In this document: positions 16,010-24,598 of the stretch, piece by piece
How the letters are laid out: every line of letters starts with the position of its first letter
How positions within the stretch are numbered: position 1 is the stretch's first letter
The notes under the pieces: generated by a model
Databases searched by the model: none
The model's input: the letters and a program-made list of their open reading frames with translations, nothing else
Told to the model about the DNA's origin: nothing
Translations under genes and position numbers: made by a program
Origin: Microcaldota archaeon
GTDB taxonomy: Archaea > Micrarchaeota > Micrarchaeia > Micrarchaeales > Micrarchaeaceae
Assembly: GCA_021848125.1 (NCBI GenBank)
Contig: JAJZMY010000009.1
Coordinates: forward strand, 1 to 53,324
Direction: 5' to 3'
Length of the DNA: 53,324 bases

Positions 16010-16258
16010 CTATAATTCAATTAAACTATTTCCAATATACTGCTTAGTGTTATAATTTATTTCGCCTGTTGCATATGTTCTGTATATTTTTGTTATTTTT
16101 ATTTTATATTTTGATCCTATTTTTGTCTTTGAATTTTTAATAAATACTACAAACTTTCCAAGTTTGCTAATGCCATCGCCATTTGGTGATTTGGCAAAAA
16201 CCTTCATATCATATTCCTGATTTTCAACAGGTTGTTCATCTAATATTGATTTCATCAT
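16010..16258 (-). CDS. Small TRAM-domain protein
   Basis: An 82-residue protein made almost entirely of a TRAM (OB-fold RNA-binding) domain. Its core reads YDMKVFAKSPNGDGISKLGKFVVFI, then GSKYKIKITKIYRTYATGEI. Stand-alone archaeal TRAM proteins act as RNA chaperones, analogous to bacterial cold-shock proteins. The start is well supported by GGTG at five bases plus an overlapping GGAGG. The first of two adjacent ATG codons has the best spacing. It stands alone, with about 170-200 bases of AT-rich spacer on each side. Confidence 0.88.
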   Translation of the reverse strand: MMKSILDEQPVENQEYDMKVFAKSPNGDGISKLGKFVVFIKNSKTKIGSKYKIKITKIYRTYATGEINYNTKQYIGNSLIEL

Positions 16259-16465
16259 TTTTCCACCTTTTCCTCCTTTTATGTTCTATTTCTAGATTTT
16301 AAATGGAAAACCACATTTAAAAAGCTTCTGTTTAAAATTATTGCCAAGCTTAATTTTATAATAAATGACGAACCAGTAAAAAGATTTATTAAAGCTGAAT
16401 TTTTAATATTGCTTTTGTTGTTTTATAATTAATTTAGTAAAATGCATTTTCAGAATGCTAATAAA

Positions 16466-16927
16466 TTAATGTTTTGTTTTCTTGTTTTTACTATTTGACT
16501 GACTGATTAAGAAATATATTATAATTGCTACAAACCCTGTTAGAATAATAATAAATTTAAATGAAAATTCTCTATATGAATAAATTTTCTGTTCTTGATT
16601 AAACGCACTTAGTCTTGCAGTATTCAGTAATGTTATTGTTTTGCTTATATTATTTGATGCATTCTGATTTTCAGTTTTGTTTAAATAAGAATAGGCTCTT
16701 GAAAGATTTGGATAAAATACTAGATATGAACTTTGATTTATATTTTTAACATACTGGCTTGTTTGATTGATTAAAAGTTTTAAGTTTATTTTATTTATTG
16801 AGGTATTTGTTAGGTTTATTAAATTCAAACTTGGCTGGTTTAAGTTATTTAGGAAATTTATAGGTAAAAAATAAATAAAAATACTAAATAAAATAAAACA
16901 AAAAAATAAAAAATTAAATTTTTTCAT
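16466..16927 (-). CDS. Small secreted/membrane surface protein, two membrane segments
   Basis: A 153-residue protein with an N-terminal hydrophobic segment (residues 4-24), an exposed middle rich in Asn, Ser and Thr, and a C-terminal membrane span (FIIILTGFVAIIIYFLI) followed by a short basic tail. The middle contains several N-glycosylation sequons (NLT, NTS, NQT, NQS, NLS, NKT, NAS, NIS). The topology suggests an extracellular domain held at both ends. It starts nine bases after the TFB stop, so it probably shares the tfb transcript. No family is recognised. Confidence 0.6.
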   Translation of the reverse strand: MKKFNFLFFCFILFSIFIYFLPINFLNNLNQPSLNLINLTNTSINKINLKLLINQTSQYVKNINQSSYLVFYPNLSRAYSYLNKTENQNASNNISKTITLLNTARLSAFNQEQKIYSYREFSFKFIIILTGFVAIIIYFLISQSNSKNKKTKH

Positions 16928-16936
16928 TAAATCTGA

Positions 16937-18157
16937 TTAAAGATTTATATCTATATTTAATTGTTCTTTTAACTCTCTATACCTATTTCTTATTGTTACT
17001 TCTGTTACTCCTGCAACATCAGCCACTTCTTTTTGCGTTCTTCTTTCGCCGGCTTGTGCGCCTGCAATATAAACAGCAGCAGCGCTTACACCTGTTGGGC
17101 TTCTTCCTGAAATAAGCCCTTTTTTCATTGCGCGCTTTAATAGTTCAATTGATTTTTCCTGTGCTTCGCCGCTTAATTTTAATGCTGCAACATATCTTGG
17201 AACATAACTAATAGGATCTGTTAATGGGATTCTTAAATTCAATTGATTTGAAATAACTCTATATGCCCTTCCAATTTCTTTTTTGGAAACGCCAGATATG
17301 CCTGCGATTTCATTTAATGTTCTTGGCATGCCAGCTGATCTGCACGATGCATAAATAACTGCTTCAACAACTGTTTCAATAGGCCTTCCTCTTATTAAAT
17401 TGCCTTGCACGCACTTTCTATACAATAAAGCTGCGCTTTCACGTATATTATCTGGAAGTCCTAAGTAACTAGCAACTCTGTTTAATTCTGGCAATGCAAT
17501 CAAATAATTTCTCTCGCTTGAATTTGTAATGCTTGCTCTTTTATGCCATTTTCTCATTCTGTATAGTTGCGCTTGTCTTTTTGAAGGTATCCTCACCCCC
17601 CTAATATCTTTATTATACAGGTCAATTTCAGTTACAAGGCCCCTGTTTGGTTTTGCAAACTTTATTGGTGCGCCAGTTCTAGCTCTTGAATTCATCTGGT
17701 CAGAATCAAATGCACGCCATTCCTGGCCTTGATCTATTACATTCTCTTCTAAAATCAAGCCGCAATTATTGCAGACCTCTTCTCCTTTTTCATTATCAGA
17801 TATTATATCAGAACTTCCGCAACTTGGACATCTCTTAATATTGCTTGCTTTTAAACTTTGCTCCAATTCTCTTTTATTTGCTTCGCTGAATGCGCTTCTT
17901 GGTCTGCCTCTTTTTCTTTTTTGTGTTGGTTGCTGTTGCTGCTGATTAATTAATTCTATTTTATTTTGTTCAATAACAATTTGTTTATTATTATTTGTGT
18001 CTGAATTTTTTGATAAGACATTGTATTTTTTTGGTTTTTTCTCTTTTATTTTTATTTTCTTTTTTGCAATTGCTTGTTTTATTTTGATTTTAGATTTTAA
18101 TTTTAGTTTTGGTTTAGATTTTGCCAGTTTTGATTTTTTGGCTTTTGGTTTTGACAT
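16937..18157 (-). CDS. tfb: Transcription initiation factor B (TFB) with long basic N-terminal tail
   Basis: TFB bridges TBP-bound promoter DNA and RNA polymerase. The zinc ribbon is RCPSCGSSD with EVCNNCGL (Cys about 110, 113, 129, 132). The B-reader/linker region follows (QEWRAFDSDQMNSRARTG), then two cyclin folds, with GRSPTGVSAAAVYIAG and a recognition helix near EVTIRNRYREL. A TFB is normally about 300 residues; this has 406. The extra is a tail of about 105 residues, lysine-rich, then a Gln run and an AT-hook-like KRKRGRPR (residues 80-87). The ATG at 18157 has GGTG six bases upstream, preferred over 18169. Confidence 0.95.
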   Translation of the reverse strand: MSKPKAKKSKLAKSKPKLKLKSKIKIKQAIAKKKIKIKEKKPKKYNVLSKNSDTNNNKQIVIEQNKIELINQQQQQPTQKRKRGRPRSAFSEANKRELEQSLKASNIKRCPSCGSSDIISDNEKGEEVCNNCGLILEENVIDQGQEWRAFDSDQMNSRARTGAPIKFAKPNRGLVTEIDLYNKDIRGVRIPSKRQAQLYRMRKWHKRASITNSSERNYLIALPELNRVASYLGLPDNIRESAALLYRKCVQGNLIRGRPIETVVEAVIYASCRSAGMPRTLNEIAGISGVSKKEIGRAYRVISNQLNLRIPLTDPISYVPRYVAALKLSGEAQEKSIELLKRAMKKGLISGRSPTGVSAAAVYIAGAQAGERRTQKEVADVAGVTEVTIRNRYRELKEQLNIDINL

Positions 18158-18289
18158 TAAATTCACCATTATATTTATAAATATGTTTATTTTTAAGTAA
18201 GAATTATATTAAATTTTTAAATTTTTCTAAAATTAGTTAATTAAATTATGAATAAGAAGATATTTAAATGTTTCGGTATGATAGTTTTG

Positions 18290-18475
18290 GGGGGCTGTTG
18301 AAAATTTAATTGTACAGAAGAATTTTGTTTTTATCTTTCCACTAATAAATTGGCGACAAGGACGACCCTGATGGTCATTTTGTAAATAGATATCCATAAA
18401 CCTTAGTGGAACCCGTCGCTGTATCAGCGGCGAGCCATTGTCCTCATATCCGACTGCAGATATATTGATATTTAT
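18290..18475 (+). ncRNA. Candidate structured RNA, unassigned
   Basis: This 313-base gap between TFB and the next gene holds a patch distinctly richer in G+C than its surroundings. A 9-bp perfect stem pairs 18337-18345 with 18403-18411 and encloses a GACC/GGTC hairpin (18364-18376). An 8-bp stem with a TAT triloop follows (18414-18421 with 18425-18432). One pair of the last stem is G-U on the plus strand but would be an A-C mismatch on the minus, favouring plus-strand transcription. A TATA-like TATTTAAAT (18261-18269) lies about 25 bases before a GGGGGG run. It does not match RNase P, SRP or 5S RNA by eye. Confidence 0.4.
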
Positions 18476-18482
18476 TTTATCA

Positions 18483-19286
18483 CTAAGAAGTGTGATAACC
18501 TATGTATTTTGCTGAGAAGGTTATGGTTATTCCCTGCGAAGAATTGTCATTATCTATGATTAAATAGTTTATCCCTTTGTTTACCGGGATGTCGTATGTT
18601 ACTGATTGAACAGGACAGAGTTCGTCAAATGGAGCATTCGTAAGATTTACAAAAAGCCTGTCGTTCCCTGCAAAATGATCGGTGTAAGTATATGTCGTGT
18701 TGTATAGTGTTTCTGTGGTTACTGATACATTCCTCCATCCTAGCTTATTTGATTCGTATACTATCCATGCACAAGTAGAAGGATTTGGGTTGTTTATTAT
18801 TGTGCTAGTAGCGTTGAAGATGATGTAACCGGCGTATGGCGCGTTGAATGTGTAGTTAAATCGCCCCCATGTGTAGTTGTAGATATAGTCGAAGCCTGAA
18901 TAAAGACCAGTGGAGGAGTTGTAACCGCTGTCGTTATAAGTATAAGTGTAGTTGAATCTCGGTAGATTAATTGTTTTTTGGTCGTATAAGACCTGTTGGT
19001 ATGGATTTGTTAAGTTATTTTCTGCGTTTTGGTAAAGGGTTTTGTTTTGGGTTAGCTGTGTTTGGAGTGTTGAGATCTGAGTTTGAAGACTTGATAACTG
19101 ATTTTGTGATTGCGTTTTGAATGAGGTGTAGTTTGAGTTCAGGTTGCTGTAAGACTTAATCTCTTGTGAGTATGCAGATGATTTTTGAATGTATAGGAAC
19201 CCAACGCCAATTACCACCAAAACCAAAATAATGATAATGGGCAAGTAAGGGATATTTTTAGATTTTGAATTGTCTGTTTTTGCCAT
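18483..19286 (-). CDS. Membrane-anchored coiled-coil surface protein, sequon-rich
   Basis: A 267-residue protein with a short cytosolic N-terminus, one membrane span (about residues 13-34), a coiled coil (about 36-92, heptads such as LSSLQTQISTLQTQL) and an exterior domain rich in Tyr, Asn and Thr, probably beta. About a dozen N-X-S/T sequons suggest heavy N-glycosylation. I recognise no family. Base composition is less AT-rich than the flanking housekeeping genes, suggesting transfer or recent acquisition. A small inverted repeat (GTAAGA…TCTTAC, 19301-19321) lies 15-35 bases upstream of the start. Confidence 0.7.
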   Translation of the reverse strand: MAKTDNSKSKNIPYLPIIIILVLVVIGVGFLYIQKSSAYSQEIKSYSNLNSNYTSFKTQSQNQLSSLQTQISTLQTQLTQNKTLYQNAENNLTNPYQQVLYDQKTINLPRFNYTYTYNDSGYNSSTGLYSGFDYIYNYTWGRFNYTFNAPYAGYIIFNATSTIINNPNPSTCAWIVYESNKLGWRNVSVTTETLYNTTYTYTDHFAGNDRLFVNLTNAPFDELCPVQSVTYDIPVNKGINYLIIDNDNSSQGITITFSAKYIGYHTS

Positions 19287-19475
19287 GCCTAATAATCACA
19301 GTAAGAGTTTAATAATCTTACGGTTATTTTGATTTTTAATGAGAATTCCGCTACTCACTTTTTTCCCATAAATTATTCATTCTTTATCTACAAATAAATA
19401 TTGGCGAACCAAATGGATAAGTCTTATGCAGACTTGTTGAAAGAGAATGACCTTTTGAAAAAGTCTAACTTAATA

Positions 19476-19889
19476 TCAAAATATAATTTTTGTCCTATTA
19501 TTTATTTTATTCTTTTTTATAAATCCTGAATTAAATTCAATAAAATACTTGGAATCTGATGATATGCCATATGTTTTGCAATTGAATCCAGTACATTTGG
19601 GAACATTTTCAAGGTATTCAATTATTTTTTTATCTTTGTCTAGCCATATTATATCTATATTAAACAGCATATTTTTCATCCAGATGCTGTGAGTGCCTTT
19701 GTTTTTAAATAAAAATAGCATGCATTCATTTTCTCCAAGCTTTTTTCTGAACATCAGCCCAATTAAAGTTTTTATAAAAGTATCTGCAACAATTGCATTT
19801 AAATATTTGGAATCTATTTTTATTTTTATTGACTTATATTTTTGATGAGCATAAATAAATTTTAGAATTGAGAACATACTCATCTTCAT
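19476..19889 (-). CDS. DUF192 family protein
   Basis: A 137-residue protein of the DUF192 family, small beta-rich proteins of unknown biochemical role found across archaea and bacteria. The signature is clear: GLMFRKKLGENECMLFLF, then HSIWMKNMLFNIDIIWLD, and the C-terminal FIEFNSGFIKKNKI. Many homologues are exported, but no strong signal peptide is seen here. It starts four bases after the aldehyde dehydrogenase stop and is probably co-transcribed with it. Confidence 0.87.
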   Translation of the reverse strand: MKMSMFSILKFIYAHQKYKSIKIKIDSKYLNAIVADTFIKTLIGLMFRKKLGENECMLFLFKNKGTHSIWMKNMLFNIDIIWLDKDKKIIEYLENVPKCTGFNCKTYGISSDSKYFIEFNSGFIKKNKINNRTKIIF

Positions 19890-19893
19890 TTTC

Positions 19894-21513
19894 TTATTTT
19901 GATAATGATATGCTTTGCTCTTTCATAAACTGCTGCAAATAATGCTTGCTTCCAGTTCCTTTTCCAGTCAAACCGCTTCCTTTCCATCCGACAAATGTAT
20001 GTAAACCAACAATTGCGCCTGTTGTTGCACTAATTCTTCTATTTATATAAACAACACCTGCGTTTATTTTATTTGAAAACTCTTTTATTTCTTTTTTATT
20101 TTGGGAATATAAACCAGCTGTTAACCCATATTCACTATCATTTGCCAGTTTTAATGCATTATCAAAATCCTTAAATGTTTCTATACTTAAAATTGGTAAA
20201 AATAGCTCTTTGTGAACTAGTTCATTATTATGTGAAAGTTCTATCAATGTTGGTTCAACATAAAATCCTTTTAATTCTGATTTAATTACATTTCCACCGT
20301 ATAGAATTCGTCCTGACTGCTTTGCTTTTTGAACAGCATCATTGAATTTATTTAATGCATTTTCACTTATTAAAGGACCAATAAAGACATCTTTATCTAA
20401 CGGATTGCCTATTTTAAAGGATCTTAATTTATCAATTAATTTGCTAACAAATAATTCTTTTAATGATTCATGAACATAGCATCTGGACAATGCACTGCAT
20501 TTCTGCCCAACAAATCCGAACGCTGCATTTGCAACACCTTGAACTGCTTTATCAAGATTTGCATACTTAGAAACAATTGCTGGATTTTTTCCACCCATTT
20601 CAACAACAAATATTTTTTGTTTTTCTTCGCCAAATACTTTTTTTATCATATTCATTCCAACAGTTCTTGAACCTGTAAATATAATCCCTGCAACATTATT
20701 ATTTACAACAAATTCATCTCCAACTTCTGAACCTGGTCCTGTAACAAGATTAAAAACATTATCTGGAAGGCCATTATTTTTAAATATTTCATAAATCTTG
20801 AGGGCAGTTAATAAAGTCATATTGTCTGTTGATGGCTTGAAAACAACTGTGTTTCCAGTAATTAATGCACCAACACTCATTCCTACTGATATTGATAGCG
20901 GAAAATTAAATGGGGCAATAACGCCAAATACGCCATACGGCTTTAGCATAATAGTAACATTTTCTTCTTCTCCTGGAGCTCCTTGAAATCCTTTTTCTAT
21001 TTTTTGATATGCGCCTGAAGAATGTGTTTTCCTGGCAAATCCTTTATTTATTTCAAGTTCATTGGTATAATAATTAATGAAATCAATTGCTTCATCGACT
21101 TCTCCAATTGATTCATACCTTGATTTTCCATTCTCATAAGACAATATTGCTGCTAATTCAAATTTTTGCTCTGAAAATGCTTTTGCTATTTTTCTAAAAA
21201 TATTAGCTCTTTCTTTATAATTTAAACTGGCCCACGCTTCAAAAGCACTGCTTGCTGCTTCTATTGCTTGTTTTGCATGATCTCTATTTGCTTTTTGAAA
21301 ATAACCAATAATAATACTGCGATCAATTGGCGATTGCTCAATTAACTGTTCTTGGGTATAAATAGTTTTGCCATTAATATGCATAGGATATTTTGAACCG
21401 AATGACTGCTTTGCTTTTTCAATTGCCTGATTAAATAACTTGTCGAATTCTGCTTCTTTATTTAGATCTAAAAATTTTTTATAAGTAGATTCATTGCTAA
21501 ATTTATTTTTCAT
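19894..21513 (-). CDS. Aldehyde dehydrogenase, P5C dehydrogenase-like
   Basis: An NAD(P)-dependent aldehyde dehydrogenase of about 539 residues. The nucleotide-fold motif is IIFTGSRTVG, the general-base region VEMGGKNPAIV, and the catalytic cysteine is in GFVGQKCSALSR. The GQKCSA context and the C-terminal WKGSGLTGKGTGSKHYLQQF resemble delta-1-pyrroline-5-carboxylate dehydrogenase, which converts P5C to glutamate in proline breakdown. No proline dehydrogenase is nearby, so the substrate is not certain. The start at ATG 21513 is set by GGGTGTTATTATG (GGTG five bases upstream), not by the upstream ATG at 21525. Confidence 0.88.
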   Translation of the reverse strand: MKNKFSNESTYKKFLDLNKEAEFDKLFNQAIEKAKQSFGSKYPMHINGKTIYTQEQLIEQSPIDRSIIIGYFQKANRDHAKQAIEAASSAFEAWASLNYKERANIFRKIAKAFSEQKFELAAILSYENGKSRYESIGEVDEAIDFINYYTNELEINKGFARKTHSSGAYQKIEKGFQGAPGEEENVTIMLKPYGVFGVIAPFNFPLSISVGMSVGALITGNTVVFKPSTDNMTLLTALKIYEIFKNNGLPDNVFNLVTGPGSEVGDEFVVNNNVAGIIFTGSRTVGMNMIKKVFGEEKQKIFVVEMGGKNPAIVSKYANLDKAVQGVANAAFGFVGQKCSALSRCYVHESLKELFVSKLIDKLRSFKIGNPLDKDVFIGPLISENALNKFNDAVQKAKQSGRILYGGNVIKSELKGFYVEPTLIELSHNNELVHKELFLPILSIETFKDFDNALKLANDSEYGLTAGLYSQNKKEIKEFSNKINAGVVYINRRISATTGAIVGLHTFVGWKGSGLTGKGTGSKHYLQQFMKEQSISLSK

Positions 21514-21730
21514 AATAACACCCAAAATAGAATATTTAAATTATGAATATTAATTATATTAAATCTTTCTAAATTTTGTTTTATTTTATTTATTAAATCA
21601 AAAATATTAAATACTTGTTTTTATTATAACTAAGTTATAATTTTATAGCTGGTTATTTATATCAAATAAAATTAGCAGATAATACAATACAATATATTTT
21701 AATTTCCTAGAAAGATAAAAAAAATAATTC

Positions 21731-23140
21731 ATGACGATTATGAAAAATATATCTGATGAAAAAGAATATAAGAAAAATTATGGGTTTAATGATAAAATTA
21801 AATATAAATTAAAGGTTGAAAAAGGATTGTCAGAAGAGGTGATTAAAAAAATTTCATTAATAAAGAAGGAACCTGAATGGATGCTTAAAAAAAGGCTTGA
21901 TGCTTATAGAATTTTCAAATCAAAACCCATTCCAGATTGGGGACCTGATTTAAAAGAGATTAATTTTAATGATATTTATTATTATATAAGTGCTTCTGAC
22001 TTTAAAACAAATAAATGGGAGGAAGTGCCTGATGAAATAAAAAAAACATTTGAAAAATTAGGTGTGCCTGAATTTGAAAGAAAATTTTTTGCAGGCGTTG
22101 AAAATCAATATGATTCAGAGGCTATTTATTCAAGTATTAGAGAGGATTTAAAAAAGCAGGGTATTATATTTACAGATACTGATACTGCTCTTAAAAAATA
22201 TCCTGAAATAATAAAAAAATATTTTGGGACTGTTATTCCAGTAAATGATAATAAATTTTCATCTTTAAATACAGCAGTTTGGAGTGGGGGTAGTTTTTTA
22301 TATGTCCCAAAAAATGTAAAATTAAAAATGCCATTGCAGGCATACTTTAGAATTAATGCAAAAAATCTTGGGCAGTTTGAGAGAACATTGATTATTGCAG
22401 AAGAAAATTCAGAAGTAACTTATATTGAGGGATGTTCAGCGCCCATATATTCAAGTTTTGCATTACATAATGGTGTTGTTGAAATAATTGCTAATAAAAA
22501 TGCGCATGTTAAATATATCACAATACAGAACTGGTCAAAAAATGTCTATAATTTAGTAACGCAGAGGGCAATTGCAAAAGAAAAGTCGCATGTTGAATGG
22601 ATTGATTGTAATGTTGGAAGCAAAATAAATATGAAATACCCATGTATTTATTTGAAAGAAAAAGATGCTATTGGGGAAATTCTTTCAGTTGCAATAGCAA
22701 AAGATGGCCAGATACATGATAATGGGGGGAAGATATTTCATCTTGCACCTGGCACTAAATCAAAAATTATTGCAAAAAATATAAGCATTGGAAATGGCAA
22801 TTCCACATTCAGAAGCACTTTGTTTGTTTCAAAAAATGCCAAGAATGTAAATGCATTTCAAAAATGCGATTCAATTTTAATTGATAATGAATCAAAAACA
22901 AACACATTCCCATACATTAAAATAAATGCAAATGACGCTAATATTAATCATGAAGCAAGCACTGGCAGAATAAATGAAGAAAATTTATTTTATTTGATGT
23001 CAAGAGGCTTAAATAGAGAGGATGCAATAGCAATAATTTTATTGGGCTTCTTAGATCCGTTAATAAAAGAGCTGCCATTAGAATATAGCATTGAATTAAA
23101 AAGGTTATTGAAATTAGATACAAATAATGCAATTGCATAA
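21731..23140 (+). CDS. sufB: SufB, Fe-S cluster scaffold subunit
   Basis: SufB is the core scaffold of the SufBCD complex, on which Fe-S clusters are assembled from sulfur delivered by SufS/SufU. The 469-residue protein shows the SufB hallmarks WSGGSFLYVPKNVKLKMPLQ, QFERTLIIAEENSEVTYIEGCSAP and the C-terminal NHEASTGRINEENLFYLMSRGL. It opens the six-gene suf operon. In-frame starts are ATG 21731 and ATG 21740; neither has a clear GGTG. The 205-base upstream region is AT-rich and carries the operon promoter. Confidence 0.95.
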   Translation: MTIMKNISDEKEYKKNYGFNDKIKYKLKVEKGLSEEVIKKISLIKKEPEWMLKKRLDAYRIFKSKPIPDWGPDLKEINFNDIYYYISASDFKTNKWEEVPDEIKKTFEKLGVPEFERKFFAGVENQYDSEAIYSSIREDLKKQGIIFTDTDTALKKYPEIIKKYFGTVIPVNDNKFSSLNTAVWSGGSFLYVPKNVKLKMPLQAYFRINAKNLGQFERTLIIAEENSEVTYIEGCSAPIYSSFALHNGVVEIIANKNAHVKYITIQNWSKNVYNLVTQRAIAKEKSHVEWIDCNVGSKINMKYPCIYLKEKDAIGEILSVAIAKDGQIHDNGGKIFHLAPGTKSKIIAKNISIGNGNSTFRSTLFVSKNAKNVNAFQKCDSILIDNESKTNTFPYIKINANDANINHEASTGRINEENLFYLMSRGLNREDAIAIILLGFLDPLIKELPLEYSIELKRLLKLDTNNAIA

Positions 23141-23151
23141 TTGGTGATATT

Positions 23152-24279
23152 ATTAATAAAAATAAAAAAAAGGATATTGAAATAATTAAAAATAATGAAC
23201 ATGAAAGGCAATTATTTAAAAGAGAGAATATTGAAATACCAATTAAAAATACAAACTCCAAAAAAATTAGAATAAAATTTATTGATTCAAGTAAAATTAA
23301 AGAAATAGCAGAGCCATTTAACTCAAATTATTTATCTTTTAATATTATTTTTAAAGATAATGAAGTTTTAGTCGATAAGCAGTATAAAAATATAATTAAA
23401 ATAGAAAATAAAAGTGCCATTAAAATTATTAATAAATTAAAACATATTAAACTTATAAATATTGATAATCAAGCTCTTGATATAAAATACCCTATTTTAA
23501 TTGATATATTACCGGATTTAAAAAACCTGAATATATTAAATTTTGGAAAAAATAATTTAGCGCTCATTGTTAATTGCCATGAAAATGCAAAACTTGATTT
23601 ATTGGAATATAATCAAAATAATGCATTTGTAATTATAAAACACTTAATAAATTTAAAAAGAAATTCAAAACTTAATTTTAATATAATTAATGATCAAAAA
23701 AACTACACATTACTAACTAATGTCAGTTTAATGGAATATAATTCTGAATTAAATTTTAATTCAATATATAGCAATGGATTAATTACAAGGGTAAAAAATT
23801 ATTTTTATCCTGGAAAAAATAGTAAGTTAAATATAAATGATATTGTTTTAGGTAGAAATAATGAAAAATTTGATATTTACTCAAATATTATAAACAATGA
23901 AAAAAATGTGAAGAGCAATCTAAAAGCAAAAGCAGTTGTATTAGGACAATCAGAATGTTTATTAAAATCTATTTCAACACTTCTAGAAAACTCGGAAAAT
24001 ACCTATTCTAACATAAGTCATAATGGGATTATTAGAGGTAATGGAAAATTTTATTCTTTTCCATTTATACTTGTTAAACAAAAAAATGTAAATGCAACGC
24101 ATAATTCATCAATTAGTAGTATTAGTGAAGAGGATAAATTTTATTTGATGACACGAGGAATGGATAAAACAAACATTGAAAAATTTTTAATTAATGAATT
24201 TATTTTTTCGGATTTAGAACAGGATTATAAATATGCATCGAAATTTATTGAAACAAAACTATTAAGGCTGATGAAATGA
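23152..24279 (+). CDS. sufD: SufD, partner of SufB, probable AUU start
   Basis: SufD forms a heterodimer with SufB and contributes to cluster assembly and iron acquisition. The C-terminal half shows the family pattern: THNSSISSISEEDKFYLMTRGMDKTNIEKFLINEF parallels the SufB ending. The open frame has no ATG, GTG or TTG start until TTG 23602, which would remove 150 residues of continuous coding sequence. GGTG-N5-ATT at 23143-23154 mirrors the GGTG-N5-ATG of other genes here, so I start at ATT 23152 (375 aa, somewhat short for SufD). Its stop overlaps the next ATG (ATGA). The N-terminal half is strongly diverged. Confidence 0.82.
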   Translation: MNKNKKKDIEIIKNNEHERQLFKRENIEIPIKNTNSKKIRIKFIDSSKIKEIAEPFNSNYLSFNIIFKDNEVLVDKQYKNIIKIENKSAIKIINKLKHIKLINIDNQALDIKYPILIDILPDLKNLNILNFGKNNLALIVNCHENAKLDLLEYNQNNAFVIIKHLINLKRNSKLNFNIINDQKNYTLLTNVSLMEYNSELNFNSIYSNGLITRVKNYFYPGKNSKLNINDIVLGRNNEKFDIYSNIINNEKNVKSNLKAKAVVLGQSECLLKSISTLLENSENTYSNISHNGIIRGNGKFYSFPFILVKQKNVNATHNSSISSISEEDKFYLMTRGMDKTNIEKFLINEFIFSDLEQDYKYASKFIETKLLRLMK

Positions 24280-24587
24280 AGTACAATAACACTGAATCAA
24301 ATATTGAAGTTATACTTCCTGCAATAAGAGCAAGTGCGACAAAATTAATGAGCAGAGATTATAAATTAACCCAGCAAAAAATTGCTGTTTTATTGGGATT
24401 AACACAGGCAGCGGTAAGTAAATACATAAATAATAAATATTCATTTAAAATCCAAAGAATAGAAAAAAAATTTGATAAAAAACAAATTAATGAATTTATA
24501 AAATATAAAATAGATAAAAAAGAAAAAAAAGCAAAGGAAGTTGTATGTAAACTTTGTAAAAAAACATATGATTTTTGCAGGAATTGA
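24276..24587 (+). CDS. HTH regulator with C-terminal cysteine cluster, inside the suf operon
   Basis: A 103-residue protein with an Xre-type helix-turn-helix (about residues 28-52, LTQQKIAVLLGLTQAAVSKYI), a lysine-rich helix, and a C-terminal CKLCKKTYDFC motif (Cys 91, 94 and 101). It is translationally coupled to sufD by an ATGA overlap and followed by sufC. Three closely spaced cysteines next to a DNA-binding domain in an Fe-S assembly operon suggest a sensor of cluster supply, by analogy to IscR or SufR, although it is not homologous to them by eye. The function is inference. Confidence 0.78.
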   Translation: MKYNNTESNIEVILPAIRASATKLMSRDYKLTQQKIAVLLGLTQAAVSKYINNKYSFKIQRIEKKFDKKQINEFIKYKIDKKEKKAKEVVCKLCKKTYDFCRN

Positions 24588-24598
24588 ATGGTGAAATA

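Noticed and set aside
16365-16398. C/D box sRNA (ATGACGA … CTGA)
   Set aside because: Only one C and one D box with about 24 bases between them, no convincing C'/D' pair, and in AT-rich DNA such boxes arise by chance.
12765-18324. Shared 12-mer GTACAGAAGAAT near the island and near 18313
   Set aside because: A 12-base match is expected by chance between both strands of a window this size, and the flanks are unrelated.
18230-18405. Open frame of 54 codons on the minus strand (starting MDIYLQNDHQG)
   Set aside because: It runs through the structured segment and the likely promoter, has no ribosome-binding site and matches no family I know.
18241-18482. RNase P RNA, SRP RNA or 5S rRNA
   Set aside because: The conserved core motifs of these RNAs were not found on either strand, and the folded region is too short for RNase P or SRP RNA.
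23602-24279. SufD starting at TTG 23602 (225 aa)
   Set aside because: The same frame is open and coding-like for 150 codons upstream; the short version would lack half the protein and has no ribosome-binding site.
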